The position numbers were made by a program, and so were the translations under genes. Positions 1 to 13,394 of a stretch of DNA of 64,000 nt are shown in pieces; within the stretch, counting starts at the first letter, position 1; the number at the start of each line of letters is the position of its first letter. The stretch covers positions 11,457,504 through 11,521,503 of the forward strand of contig NC_088298.1 in assembly GCF_032854445.1 (NCBI RefSeq), written 5' to 3'. The stretch comes from Liolophura sinensis (lineage: Eukaryota > Mollusca > Polyplacophora > Chitonida > Chitonidae). Under the pieces are notes generated by a model that did not search any database, was not told the DNA's origin, and saw only the letters and a list, made by a program, of their open reading frames with translations.

Positions 1-443
1 CGGCAGAGTCGTTTTTTGGCTATTTCCTTTTCACATCAGTCAAATAAACTCACATAAGAAGACGTGTAGCTATTTCTGTATAAACTTCCTTTATGTTATG
101 AAACTCGCTTGTATATGAAAGCCTGCTTAACACTATATGTACCTCTTTGTCCCATGATCTCTTGGTTTGGCCTAGGCGTATAACCTGTATCAGACAATAT
201 GAAAAGTTTTCCAGTCAGCAAAACGAGCGATATACAATTGTATTTAAGCCAATCGATAGATAGCTTATTTCGTTTAATTACTTTAAACAATATGAGGTTT
301 AAAACACGGATGTTGTTCGTTCGAGTGCGGATTTAAGTCAGGGCGGGGGGTGTCAGGTATGTCTTGCGAAGGGTGGTGTTTTACTCTGGTTTCCGATTTC
401 CTCCTCACAAGGATGGCTCAAAGTATTGATTCCTACATTTTCG

Positions 444-857
444 AAGACGTATTAACGTCCTCGTTGTGCAGTATATAATTTCTATTATCGAGATATTCAT
501 CGTCTTCTTTTATGAATATAAATCTATTGAAAGTATATAAATGGTGTTAGAAATCCTGTGGCGGTGACTGCGGACATGCGTTCAGGATTTAACAGATTCG
601 CCGTCTCCGATGCCGTGGTAGGCCTACATGCCGACTTTGTACGACGTGGTCTTGTTCCGGTTTAGCTCGAAAACGCTCCCAGCTAGATCCTTTCACGGAT
701 GCATGTGGTTAAACATGTGGCACTTTATTAGCTCTTTCACGATCTGCTCTGTACACAATGCCCCATGTCACTTATATGACGTAATTATTTAATACTGTGT
801 ATGAATATCTCGATAATAGAAATTATATACTGCACAACGAGGACGTTAATACGTCTT
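444..857. mobile_element. Foldback/MITE-like element with perfect 57-bp terminal inverted repeats
   Basis: Bases 444-500 and 801-857 are exact reverse complements over 57 bp; the arms begin aagacgtattaacgtcc. They enclose about 300 bp with no coding capacity. Perfect arms of this length suggest a recently active non-autonomous DNA transposon or a recent inverted duplication. I see no clear target-site duplication next to either arm, so the transposon reading is not proven. Confidence 0.6.
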
Positions 858-1209
858 GTGTACTAAATTGTAGACGGATATAAGTGGCTTGAGTACATCC
901 TTCTAGAATACATAATGCTTGTTTATATTATGTACCGCCACAGTCTATATTCCCCGTTACGGAGATTACAGTGCTGGGTTCCATTGGACTGCATGAAAAC
1001 TGCACTGAGTTTGACCTGTCGCATAGATTGTAGAATTGTAACTTTAAGTCCGATTTCCTTTCCTTACGCTGACACAGCGATTTGGATCCATGTGTACCAC
1101 TGATGATAACGTAACACCAGATGGTAGAATTACTACAAATCGCTTTATTGCCATCGGTGTACATAAAAGCTTGTAACAAACAACTTAAAGGAATAGAAAA
1201 CAATCGTTA

Positions 1210-1225
1210 CCCCCCCCCCCCCCCC
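1210..1225 (+). repeat. Poly-C run (16 C)
   Basis: An uninterrupted homopolymer of 16 C. Its length is likely to vary and to be unreliable in the assembly. Confidence 0.9.
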
Positions 1226-1510
1226 ACAACCCGCAAAGCACATATGCCACAAGCCAGATGAGCATAATCAAATTCTAGGTCTTGGAGAGTTTCTATACAG
1301 GCGAGGCCATTATGTGACGGGGTTATCAATGAACGCTACAACACCTCGTGTAAATCAAATGGGTTGGGTGCATATATGCTGAAAACCTAAAACATACAGC
1401 CGACTTCAAATATGGCCCAAACATGCGTAGATGCGCTAATTCCTTCATATAGTTGGCTTCTTAAACTTCAAACACAAAAGAGAGACAGAGTATATGTATG
1501 CGCACCTCGT

Positions 1511-1588
1511 GACCCCTTGTCGTCATATGACCCCTTGTCGTCATAGGACCCCTTGTCGTCATAGGACCCCTTGTCGTCAAATGACCCC
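1511..1588 (+). repeat. 18-bp tandem repeat, about 4.3 copies
   Basis: The unit gaccccttgtcgtcatag is repeated head to tail with one or two changes per copy. Because 18 is a multiple of 3, both strands stay open and give short repeat peptides, which I take to be artefacts. Confidence 0.9.
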
Positions 1589-2630
1589 AAGCATACATAC
1601 ATACAAAAGAGAGACCTGTAGTATGAATCGATATGTGGGCATTTTGCTTTGTCTTAATCAAGAAAGTGAACATGACAAAATTTAGTGCAAAGTAACCGAG
1701 CCGTTTATGGAGTGATGTTCTATTGAAAGACTCTTGTCTCAGGCTAAAGGCCTATGTGTTACCTTGTGATCAAGTGTATTAACTATTAACCAGTATAGAA
1801 ATTTAGTCTTGGAGTCGACTGAAAAGCAAAAAGCCATGTGAGATCTTTGGGAATGTGACGGGACTGTCGTCCGATATGTTAGATTTATTCTTTGAATGAA
1901 AAGGAGACTTGTTGGGACTTTAGTTTCATGATTCTGATTCTGTGTAAATAATATAAATGGAAAGTCATCAATATACATTGTTAAATCAAGATCGCCGTTT
2001 GTGTCTTTCCCGGCGGTAGATTTTTTCAAACAAAATTAACCGATCATCAACCCCTCCTCTGCGGACAGCGTGACCCCAAACGGTGACAGAATGAACTCTG
2101 TTAACACTTTGTTTTAGAGGACGTCTCCGTCCCCCATGGGTCAAGCCACACCTGACCTACTCACCCCAACACTGGGTCGAGCCTAAGGTCGGACTTCTTG
2201 TGTAATCTGTTATGCGGTCACCTCTGAGACGTTGGCAGACTGCCAAGTTATGTCAATATCAATTTGGCGCGCCACGGTTGTCAAAGGAAGATTGTGATGA
2301 GAGATTCACCGTTCGCTTACGCTGTATGTTTATGCTGTACTTGCTAACACAATGACTATTTATACTATCCGCCTATATGCTATGTGGAAAACCGAGCAGT
2401 TGAAGAACAAATTAATAGCTAAATAAAGTACATAAAATCATTTGAACCAAAAGATACATACCAGAACTGTGTGCCGAGGTAAAATGTACGTTGTTTGAAA
2501 CCGCCCCTGGCCGATTCTCTTGAGGGTCGCATGTTCAAATCCGACTGTCGCTAACTGGGCTGTAATTTTATCTGGTGATTTGTTTTGTTTCTGGAGAAAT
2601 GCCGCGATTTTACCGCGCGAGGTTTGCACT

Positions 2631-2749
2631 GGGCTCTGTCCAGGTTGCCCTGGGTTCTGTCCAGGTTGTTGGTTCTGTCTAGGTTGCTCTGGGTTCTGTC
2701 CAGTTTGCCCTGGGTTCTGTCTAGTTTGCCCTGGGTTCTGTCTAGTTTG
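2631..2749 (+). repeat. 21-bp tandem repeat, about 6 copies
   Basis: The unit is close to ccctgggttctgtccagttt, with one shortened copy in the middle. It is a short minisatellite. The open frames across it are explained by the unit length being a multiple of 3. Confidence 0.85.
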
Positions 2750-4683
2750 TTTCCTTTCGTAAACCTGACCGTTAAGGTATGTGTAAAATGTTCTAATGTA
2801 GGACTTTGAAGAAAATTAACTTATGTCTTTTTTGGACCATGATACGTGTGTGTTTAACGTGTGTTACTTTTGTCATTGTACACTCCGTGGAGTCATAACA
2901 CATAGAAATCAACGTTCGTGTAACTTATATAGCGTTATGAAGAATATGAAATACGCTACAATGGTGAAGGTAGTGTTCAACTCTAGAACACCGTACACTT
3001 TGTGGATGCTTGTGTATACTTGTGTACATGCATACCTATATAGCCCTGTTTTAGGGTCATTATGCATTTGTTAATTATGGGATTGTCGAGAGGCCTTTAA
3101 GAGACAGGCGTGGACGGTCTTAATTGTAAAGAGAACAGGAAAGTGAAAATTTCGTTAGAGACGGCTGACTGTTGTGTAACACAGACTTCATCAGTCTGAT
3201 CCGTGACATAAACAACACACAACCCAGACTGCAGACTGTACTTTTTTTGTCATTTTTCTTGTTCGTCGTCTTTGGGTGTTTATTTTTACATCCCTTGTTG
3301 TTGTCCTGGCTAAACAAACAAAGCACGTAGGGTATGCCAACTTGTGGCTTGCTTCGTTTTGTGGTTTTTGGCAACATGGCTTGTTTTGTAATCAGCCCGT
3401 GTGTCAGTGATCCGTCTGTCCGCTTGTCCATCTTGTTGTTGTTGTAGTATCTTAACTTTTAACTCTGGCTTTGCCGGCCCACCCACGGGGATATAACCAG
3501 CTTAAATGCTGACTTTAAGTCGTGTAGAGATAATCTTTCTCCTATCATTAGGCTTACTCCCACCCTACTTTTTTCATTGAACATTTTGTAGGACAGTGTC
3601 ATTCTGAATGGTTTGAGGCGTCACGCTGTTTGCAAACCTACATCATTCTATATAAAGACGCGGAGATCTCTATGAAGGTTTAAGAGAGACGAGAATTCAG
3701 AACTGCCATTTTAAACATATGGCTCATCATTTGACGTGGCCTATGAAAACAGACGTAAGTTTTGTGTATGTGTTTTTCCCTTGAGTTTGCCGTTAAGAGA
3801 AAGAGAAGCAATATATGAGACATAATTAATGTTTCATTATACAAATTAGTTATAATGGACAAATATGAGGCTGCACATATGTCACAGCTAGAGAAAATTT
3901 GTCAACTATCTGTGAATAATGTGTGCAGATAAAAAAGTGTTATCCCCGAAAATGTTTATAGCACTGTTTTTATGAAATCCGGCGTGCAGACGATCAGTGT
4001 TGGTTATGACGTCATGCGTTACAATTGCATTTTTGGGGATGCCTAACACGCATGTGCATGTAAAGGAACTGTAAATAAAAGTCTGTTGGTGTCTCGGGTT
4101 TTAGTCACAAAGTTTTAGTGCGTACTGTTTAAAGTTTTGACTGTAACGAAGAATACGTTGTCTTCATGACTGTCAGTGTTTGGGTTCTGGTTTGTTTATT
4201 GTAGTGCTTGTTTGTTGGTTAGTGGTTGTTTGTTAGTTAGTGGTTGTTTGTTTATTTAATTTCTGTTTGATTGTTAGTATTTGCTTGTCAACGTTTAATT
4301 TCAACGAGATATGTCTATGCTTGACTTACTCATAGCTGCCATTTAACGTTGACAAGAAGGTTGTTTACACACATCAAATGTTTATGTGCGCCATCAAACG
4401 TCAAAATAAGGAACCTTTCCCGCCTGAAGTAACTGGGGTCCAAGTTGCGCGGCCTCTTGTTTATCACATTCTTTGCCACGACGATTTGTGTAGTAATATG
4501 TAGCGTAGTACGCATGTATTTAACAAGGGATGAGTGGTCAGTTCAGCTTGGACCCGAGCCGCCATTGAGCAGGAAAAGTTACGCCATCGACAAGCATTTC
4601 TGTCAAAAATGGGAATGTTATTGGAATTGCTGAAGTGACGCCCCCCTGTTTCTTAGGTTAAATGCATCACGTAGCAACTTTGA

Positions 4684-4871
4684 TCAAGTCCAGCTCATGC
4701 TGGCTTCTTCTCCGGCCGTAAGTGGGAAGGTCTGCCAGCAACCTGCGGATGGTCATGGGTTTCCCCCGGGCTCTGCCGGTTTTCCACCCACCATAATGCT
4801 GGGCGCCGTCGTATAAGTGAAATATTCTTTAGTACGGCGTAAAACACCAATCAAATAAATAAATAAATAAT
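4684..4871 (+). repeat. 5'-truncated tRNA-derived SINE (family 1) with target-site duplication
   Basis: The copy matches the full SINE at 40691-40960 from the tRNA B-box region to the AAAT tail and lacks the A-box head. It is flanked by the 12-bp direct repeat tagcaactttga (4672-4683 and 4872-4883). A 5' truncation between direct repeats is what LINE-driven retroposition leaves. The body carries the hallmarks of the family: cctgcggatggtc, tttcccccgggctctgcc and the tail tacggcgtaaaacaccaatc. Confidence 0.9.
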
Positions 4872-5625
4872 TAGCAACTTTGAACTGTTGGGCAACATCA
4901 CTTAGGACATCATAATAATCCAGCTAACCTAAATACATAATATGTGCATGGTTTGGATTACCCTGCACTACATGCATAAAGGTAGTAATACAATGTATTA
5001 TGCATTCTCTTGTCATGTATTCATTGCAGTTCATTATAAATCTTAACAATTCAGTTAGCCAGGTTGTCCATGCTCATCTCACATTCTTATTAAAATGTCA
5101 AACCTGTAACTGAGGCCAGTTTGTTAACGCTAAGCGATTAGTTGCTGAAGGGTATACGTGGCATTTGACTTGAAAAGCCGGCTACATGGCTTATAAACTG
5201 GTGTGTATTTACATGTAGGTGTACAATCATGTACCAGATCGTCTGGATAGTTTTTACCGGGCTATTTATACACGTCTTATCCCAGGTACTGGTTTTACAT
5301 CTAGGGCAACTCCGCCATGTATATTTAATGGCGCACCAACGGCTGATGTAATTGTCGAAGACGTCTCCCTACATACATGTTTTCTGTAACGTCACATGTT
5401 AGATACCCTTTTAAGAAACAGTCGTCTTTACAGTGTACGTCTTTGAAACAGACAGTGCTGGGCATTACCATATTTACATCTAACGAAACATCGATTCACA
5501 GTTGTGATTTTTGATGAGCTAACTTGGCGAATGTTATTTAAGCCACAAAATGCGTAGAGAAAGTTAAGATATGCTGAAAGTTTGGCTAAAGTGTATATGG
5601 TGAAATTACTAACTACAACTTTCCT

Positions 5626-5703
5626 GATGAAAATTTAGCTGCTACATGCGTGATGAAAGTTTAGCAGTAACGTGTGTGATGAAAGTTTAGCTGCAGTATG
5701 CGT
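5626..5703 (+). repeat. 26-bp tandem repeat, 3 copies
   Basis: Three successive copies of a unit close to gatgaaagtttagctgctac followed by a short variable end. Nothing else is recognised nearby. Confidence 0.8.
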
Positions 5704-8700
5704 CAGTATACCGTCGATATGCCTGATGACAGTGTGCATGAAAGCACAGCGAATACCGTGAAAGCTGTTGTAATGTTATCTGTCTTGTTCTGAACTGACG
5801 TATCCAGTGACCAGTCATAACATTTTCAGGTCGATGAGGTACATGTCTAGTTTAAGTTATAAATAGCATGTAATCACCCTACTCGTGTAAAAAGTATGTA
5901 TTTAAACATGGTTTATGTGCAAAAATTATGTCTTTTGTATTTCTGGGTTTTGAAAAAGTTTATGGAAACTTTGTCGGAATATGGTTGTTAGATTGTCGCG
6001 TAACTGAAGGTGTCTGACAAGTTTTATAAAATGGCTGTCTGTCTTTTCACTGTCAATCAAGAGTTGTATGGACATTGCGAGGTCAGTGCTGTCCAGTTTT
6101 GTTCTGTTTTAACTCTCCAGATTTTACTTGTTATCGATGGAAGAATGTATGAGAAGGGTCAGGTATATTTATTTTTGGACAGCCCCAAGCGGGCTTTATC
6201 ACGAGAAGCAGGTCAGTACAAAGGAATGCATAGATATCCGTCTGAATCAATATGGGCTGTGAGTTGCATATTTGCATTGAGTCTTGTTTCTGTTTTAATA
6301 CAGATTCCCGGGCGCACCGATTGCTGTTGAACGAGACTGGGAGTGGCGAAACATCCGATTGGACGGACGGTTGATTTGATTGACAGCTCACTGCAGTTTG
6401 CTGGCTGTCAACTTTTAACTGGGTAAGCGATGTGACAGTCACCGTGCTGTCATCCGTAAACTTAACTCTATAGAGAGGGAGTGAGGGTAGTCAGAAAGGA
6501 AGCAGACCCGTCGTCCTACAGCTGCGATTGTGACCTACAAGTTAAACAACTAGAGTGGTTGACTTTTCATACCACATCAGAGTGGCTGCTTTGGATGACT
6601 TTCAGAACCTAATCTCTGTAAGTCAATTGAAAGTTTGATCTACTTATCGGTACTCACACGCTGTAACAAGCCTGTTTCAACTATAGAGAGTACAGGCAAA
6701 TGTGACCATCTCTCGTCATGCAGAATATAATATTTTAAGGCATGTTTGTAAATTTTGAAGCTCTACTGTGCATACATGCCACTCAGGATGTGGATTTTGT
6801 CCTAATCGCATGCTAGCTTTACTGGACTGCCTCCGGCTTCTTTACACCCTGTGGCGACATGCTTACAGGCAGCTCTGAAAAATCTGACGACATTTTCTTT
6901 GAAACTTCAGTGAAAGACTTTTTTTCTCTTTCTCCAGACTTACTGTTTCATCACTTGACTTTGCTGATATTTATGCCTGCGTGTTTAGACCTTTTCCCCA
7001 CTAAAGAGTTTCTGTTAACTTTTCAGACCCAGCTAAACAGGACTGTAGTTCCTTGGCATATTCGTTACGAAAGCGACGGTGTCTGGAGAAAATCGCTACG
7101 CATGACTAAAATTCAATTTTAACAGATCGGACGCCGTAAGTTATAAGGTAAGTTTAGTATGTAATGGCAGTATTCTATAGTTACAAATCCGATACGTAAA
7201 ATCCTGGTGTTAGCATGCGCCAGAACGTTACTGTGAGCACTTTGGTACACTTACATACCACTTAATGCCAAGGGGTGGTAATTTATAACGAACTTGACAA
7301 AATGGCACTGTGGTTTTATTCATTGCTGCTTTGCAGACAGATAGCAGAGCGCCATGTATACGTTACATGCTTAAGCACGCGCGCACTCGTTGCTGTGTTA
7401 ACAGTGTGTATATTCTTAAGCAATACTCATGTATTCGTTTATTTGATTTTTTTTAAAGTTTTACTTTGAATTGTTTGTTGTCGTTACACGGTGTTCATTC
7501 AGACAGCGTGACTGACTGAGTGACAGATTGACAAGCACAGCTAGGACACATAGATCTCTGATTTTGCTACTCTCAGAAGGGCCGGAAGCACTTCCGGTAG
7601 GACACGATGAAGCTGAAACGCTTACTTTTGTCCTCGACCATCTTTCTTCGGTTCTAGGAAATCTGACCGCCTTTTCGCAATTATTGTTACATTATGACTC
7701 AGTTTATTTCTACTGGTATTTCGGGATTGTTTCATTTGATTTTGTTTCTCATGTGTCATTTTTAACCGGGCTTAACATCCTGAACCGTGATCTCCGAGGT
7801 ACGAGGTAGTTTCCCTATTATCCTTGTTAAGGAGGACATTCCAAAGCAAAACATTCACAAAACGGCAGGTAATTTTCCGCTTCCACTATTTTTTATTTAC
7901 GGAAGTCAAACATTGCTCAAAGGTTGGGTGTTGTGTGTAAGCCTGGCTAGCACTATGTCCAAGTTATTTGTCAACGAACGGTTGTGCACGCTGACGTAAC
8001 TGGCCCAGTCTGGGTTATGACGGAGCTTGTCACGTACTCTTGTCACATTTATGGCAGCGGATTCACCTTACCAGGGGTCCTAGGCTGTTGTATCACGAGA
8101 ATAAACAGCCGTGCTGTAACAGCTCATGTCAGGGTATATTTATGGGTGACCGTTTTAAGAGGGAGCATATCTTATTAGGGACCTGGCTGAGACATACTGG
8201 ATTTTAGACCTATACTGGGCAGAGCAATCCAAGACATGAAGAACAATACCGTGAACTTTCCCAAAACTCATGATAACTTTTTTTTTCGTGAAAAATGGAA
8301 TGACATGAAACGGGTTCATAAAGTTTTAAAGTTTAGTTAAAGTAGGTCCAGAATTCAAAACGTAATTAGTTTGTCAGCTTAGTTAATTAAAGAATAAAAG
8401 AGCTGACTAGTTTTATGAACCTTGCATAGAAAAGCTTTCTCACACTCTGTATTTCGCTGCATTATCTTATAGCATTACTTCTCATACAAATACGCGTTCT
8501 ACCATTTCAAGTAGTCAGAAATGCTGTATACTTGCTACAGGCTACGGACTGAGGCAGACACAATATGCATGCATACAGCAATATTGCACTTTTCCCCAAG
8601 AATACACATATCGTTCAGAGCACGGTCATGTGTTATTTCACATGTAGGCGCATGTGCAGAAAGTAGATCGAAGATATGGCCACCTGGTGACCTCGAAATG

Positions 8701-11700
8701 CCCCAGATGAAGGCCTTTTGCACACAACACAATCTCTGACACTTTCATGCAGTGAGCGAGATAGCTGCAGCTAGTTTGCATGGATTAGCCGGTGCAGTCA
8801 GTGTTACTCATGTATGACTTAGCATATTCGTAGACGATAGTCACATGGGCTTACCTGTATGCATGTGGTGATATTTTTGAAAGCTTTGAATCTTTTGAAA
8901 ATAGGACAAGTCTTTCACGTAGTATTGTAATTTTATTTTATCTGAAATGTATCAAAGATTTCACTGACGCGATATTCCGCCGTTATTTATGGACGTTCGA
9001 GATTGAAGAGCTGATATCGAGAGACGAAACCATCAGTATACCGAAATTGGGGGTACAGGACAGATTAATCTGTCAACGTGTCAAAACCACATTCAACCAA
9101 AATGGCCCCAGTATTACCCAAATAGCGTTAAACTATAACCATCCATTTACACATTCATTCACTCATCCATTCAAGAACAACCTGCCATGTGACCATTGCC
9201 AATCACTGGTGTGAAAATATTAAGTGAAGGCCGAGTGCGTCTTTTAAACAACTCTTAAGTGATTTGATCAAATAACCAGCTAACCAATGGTAAACTCATT
9301 CACTCACTTACCCAGACTGACTGTCAATATATCAATCTATCAACCAGTCTGTCACTTGTGGTTTTACCTGTACCTACTGGTGCAATTTCAGTTGAACTCA
9401 CGCTTAGCGAGTAGGAACCAATCACGTGAGCGAGTACAGGTGGTAGCTTGACGTGTTCAGGACCTTAGCAAACACTAGATACAGGTGATCACCAGGGTTA
9501 GTTTGCTCTCCCCTATGCTGTGTAAACACCCCACTACATGTGCCCCCACCCACATCAAGTACAGCGTGTCAGGAACGGGGATCTCGGGACATTCTCTGAG
9601 CAAGCAGTGTAATAATGCATATAGCATATATATTATACGTTTATGCATTGCATACATTAACAACAAATACTATTTAATCTATGATTGCTTTTCTCTAAAG
9701 GACATTTATATTTTAACTCACCAAGTAACCTGTCTTTTTCTTTTTACGACCAAGTTTATTTTTGCCTTATCTTTTGGGAGCGCTTACACAACCGTAGTAG
9801 CTCAAAATGCATTTGTTGATTGCTCACGTCGGTTGCACATGCTGACCATGCTCTGAGAAATGTACGAGTCTAAATGAAGTTATTGTTATCATCATTACTA
9901 CTGTCGGCCAGCAATTCGACACCCTTCATCCCGTGTCATTCCCTGGGGAAAAGAATGAGATATGAAGTGCGTATTGTTAAGTATTCAATATCCGGTTACA
10001 AGCAGCACCGACTCAGACACGGGGACACAATTGTCCCCCAGTTTGTGTTTTAGTGTGCGGAAGATATGCGAGAAAGTTTGTTAAAATAACCAAGGTGATC
10101 GTACAATCCTATTTTTCCAAACACACCTTGTCACCGCTTGTATTTTACTGATGGACAGAAATATTGCTCGTGATCTCAGCAATCCGTGGCTGCTGTGGTA
10201 CATGTATGAGTAACGTTTAACGCTATATGATATAATTATTGATCAAAAAAAAAAAAAGAGTAATGCGGTATGATAAATGAGTGAAGAGTACAAAGAAATA
10301 AAAAAAAATTTATTGGTAATGTTTGTGTAACATACACACCCTAAATTCATAGCCAATTATTTACGTAACTTATCCTGACATAAAAATGCTATCCAAATAT
10401 GTGCTAGACAAATTAGGTACCCGGATGTGAGGTAATTCTCAAATATTTAAGCGAAGGATCGTTTGCTGTTGGAGATAAGGGTAACGCAAGCCATTACAGG
10501 ACTCAACCCACAGGTGTCCACAGCTAGTGGCGCGTTTTTTTCTTCTTAATGATCTAGGATTGAAAAACACACATGTGTGGAGATGGCTCATCACGTCGTG
10601 ATTTTTGTTACCGAACTGAAAATAAATGTAAGAAACGCTGCGATGTTTAAAGAAAACTCAGATATTTACAGTAGCTTTTCATCGAAATTCTAAATATTTA
10701 ATCGGGTTCATAACGTGGCCGACCGTTCAATTCTTTATGATGTTTTGAGAAGCACCAACATTTCTTTGTTCGATTCCGCACTGATTACAACTACGTGTAT
10801 GCATGTTAGCACAGAAAGTTGAGTATGGATTGTACCGGGATGGCGCCAGTAATACATGAATATTTGTATGGCTAATGCCTTTTTTTGCCTAAATATATAC
10901 TAATTTATTCCAGTATAAGGTCTGCAAAGGACTACGATAATCACAGGGGATTACTGAATTTCGCTTTGTGGTTAAAAATATGTTCCGCCTTCAGGGATGA
11001 ATTCAGTTTTTGGGATTGCTCTGGGGTCACTCAGGTCGATTGCACTTGTTCTCCGGATTTTAACGCACACGGATACAATCGATAAGACTAAATCTGTAAA
11101 CCTGGTTTAGTGCAGGCGTTTGTTGGCATACGTCAAGGATTCGTCACCCCAGCCCTTCTTTTTGCAAACATATTTTTTCCAGTCGACTAAAAAAAGGGGA
11201 ATATTTGCTTGTTTTGGTTTTATACAAAATTATAGAAATAATATTTAATAAGCGTCATTTTCTGAAGATTCACTCTGCACAATAAGACTCGCTCAAAGCC
11301 TAGGTACATCCCATGTACGGTCTATATTCATTGAGGTTCGTGCTCTACCAGGGTTCGAAAGCAGGGACGTTCGCTTTTTACTTTGGTAGAGCGAAAAGGA
11401 ATCAGATAAGTGGTATATATATATGGGCTCAAGTTTTAAATATGCGAATCTCACGAACAGTTTGTCTGTGTTTCGGGGTAATTTCTGTCTGATGTAACCT
11501 TATCCCACGCTTTGATAATTTTTAAAGATCAAAGAGAGAGAGAGCAAACAAGACTTCATTATGAATTTCTCGCATGTCAAAAAGGTTACGACGTTACACT
11601 TTTTATGCTGACACTCAGCAAGTCTTCTGTGATTGAATCATTGAATAATGTCGGAAAAACTTTGATGTCATCTACGGCCTGGTTAGCTGTTGACCGGTTT

Positions 11701-13304
11701 AAAACTGTCCGCCATTGAACAAAGCTGCAGTGTTCTCCTTGACAGCTACAGGGAAATGACAAGCAAGCTGTGTGTTTTTGTTTTCTCTTTGTTTCTCGAA
11801 GACGATTACTCATATCAAAGTAACGCTTGACAAGGTCAGTTGTGGATTCTTTATAACTGTAAATCGAATGGCCGTGTACAGTGGTTAAATTGTGCTTGTG
11901 AGCTGTTATGTAAAAGAAGGAAGACGAAAACTTGTTTCATCTCGAAGGCTTAAGTGAAGTAATTTAAAAGAGGACAGGATTCAGTCAGGTCCTGCTTGTT
12001 TTCAAAGGGTTGCACATGACACCATCACCCTGGCAGCACAATAGTCAGGCAGCCATATTGAAGTACTGATAATATGAACTGGTATAACCTCAGTTCTCCA
12101 GTATGGCTGCCATACTGAAGTAGGTTGGCTGCAATGATAGTATTTCAGGAGATACTGTTTACCCAAATTGTCAAAATGTATCTTTCGGTGTTGTAGACAA
12201 TTCTCACTTGCCCGCCATCGTGATATAGGTTTAAGCCGATAGCTCACGTCCCTAATTTGAAAAAAAGGGCGGTTCATAAGGGTGGGCCTATTTATACAAG
12301 CCACGCATGTTAATTCAACATGTCATAATGGGTATATTGTACACAGGGATGCTATCTTCTTGGTTTAATATTAATTAGGGAATGTTAAAAAGGTTTGGAT
12401 GATATAAGAATAATCCCTGTCCACAGTGCCGATAATAGATAAGATAACGTAGCTGTAAATCCCCAGCTGTGGCATGCACATTGATTGCTTAGTGGGGAAC
12501 ACATTCTGAAGTGCTAAGAGAACAACTAAACCTTGTAAGTAACACAGTCTGCTCTGTAATGAACGAGTAAATATTAGGCCCATTACATTCATTAAAAAAA
12601 AAGCAATAATGAACATGGAGAAACTACTACCTTCGCTGTCATTTCGTGCAACAGCTTTAACATTCTTCACCCTTATTATACCTATAAAACCTTAAGAAAA
12701 TACCTGTATAACGAACTTTAATTCGAACTGCGATGTGCTTTGAGTCTGATACGTACACTCACAATACCGTGTCACTGTCACGACCGTTAAATAGTCTATT
12801 CAAAACCCGATCCTGTTTTAGCTGCGAAAAGTGGGTAAGATTTTAAGAGTTTACGGGTTCAAGTTTTTATTTGGTATACGCTGGAATTTGATAGCTGTCC
12901 AACAGGGTAATTATGAAGCGCACCGGCCTTTATGTGGGGTAGGACTGACTGGGAGCATTACATGAGGACAAATGGTGACTGTTTTACACCTTTAGCTAAG
13001 CGCTATCCTTAAACTTGGTACATAAATCTTTTATGGGGGGACATCAGCACCGGCTTTACTTTTGTTATAAACATTTCATGCAAAAGCAATCTTATAAAGT
13101 ACAGCATGCCGAAAAGTAGATCACCATTCACAACAACAAGTTTAGTTAAATCAAATTAAAATAATAAAAAAAAAAAACTAGTGGTTTGGAGTCAGTGTGC
13201 ATTTTCGCCTGATTGGACTCTCTCCCCTGTGACGTGAAAGTGCTTACATCGGACATCATTCCGAAGGTTACGGATCGCGTGCCATACACAAGTGTGTACC
13301 TTAC

Positions 13305-13394
13305 ATCTTTATGGGAGGCATATTCACCTTAAAGGGAGGCATATTCACCTTAAAAGGAGGCATATTCATCTTTACGGGAGGCATATTAACCTTA
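13305..13394 (+). repeat. 21-bp tandem repeat, 4 copies
   Basis: The unit is close to accttaaagggaggcatatt plus one base, repeated four times with a partial fifth. It is a short minisatellite in otherwise unique DNA. Confidence 0.85.

Noticed and set aside
6010-6330. 106-residue plus-strand open frame
   Set aside because: Composition is not convincing, no motif, overlapping frame on the other strand, no splice context.
9485-9856. 123-residue plus-strand open frame
   Set aside because: AT-rich, no motif or domain; a shorter frame is open on the opposite strand over the same bases.
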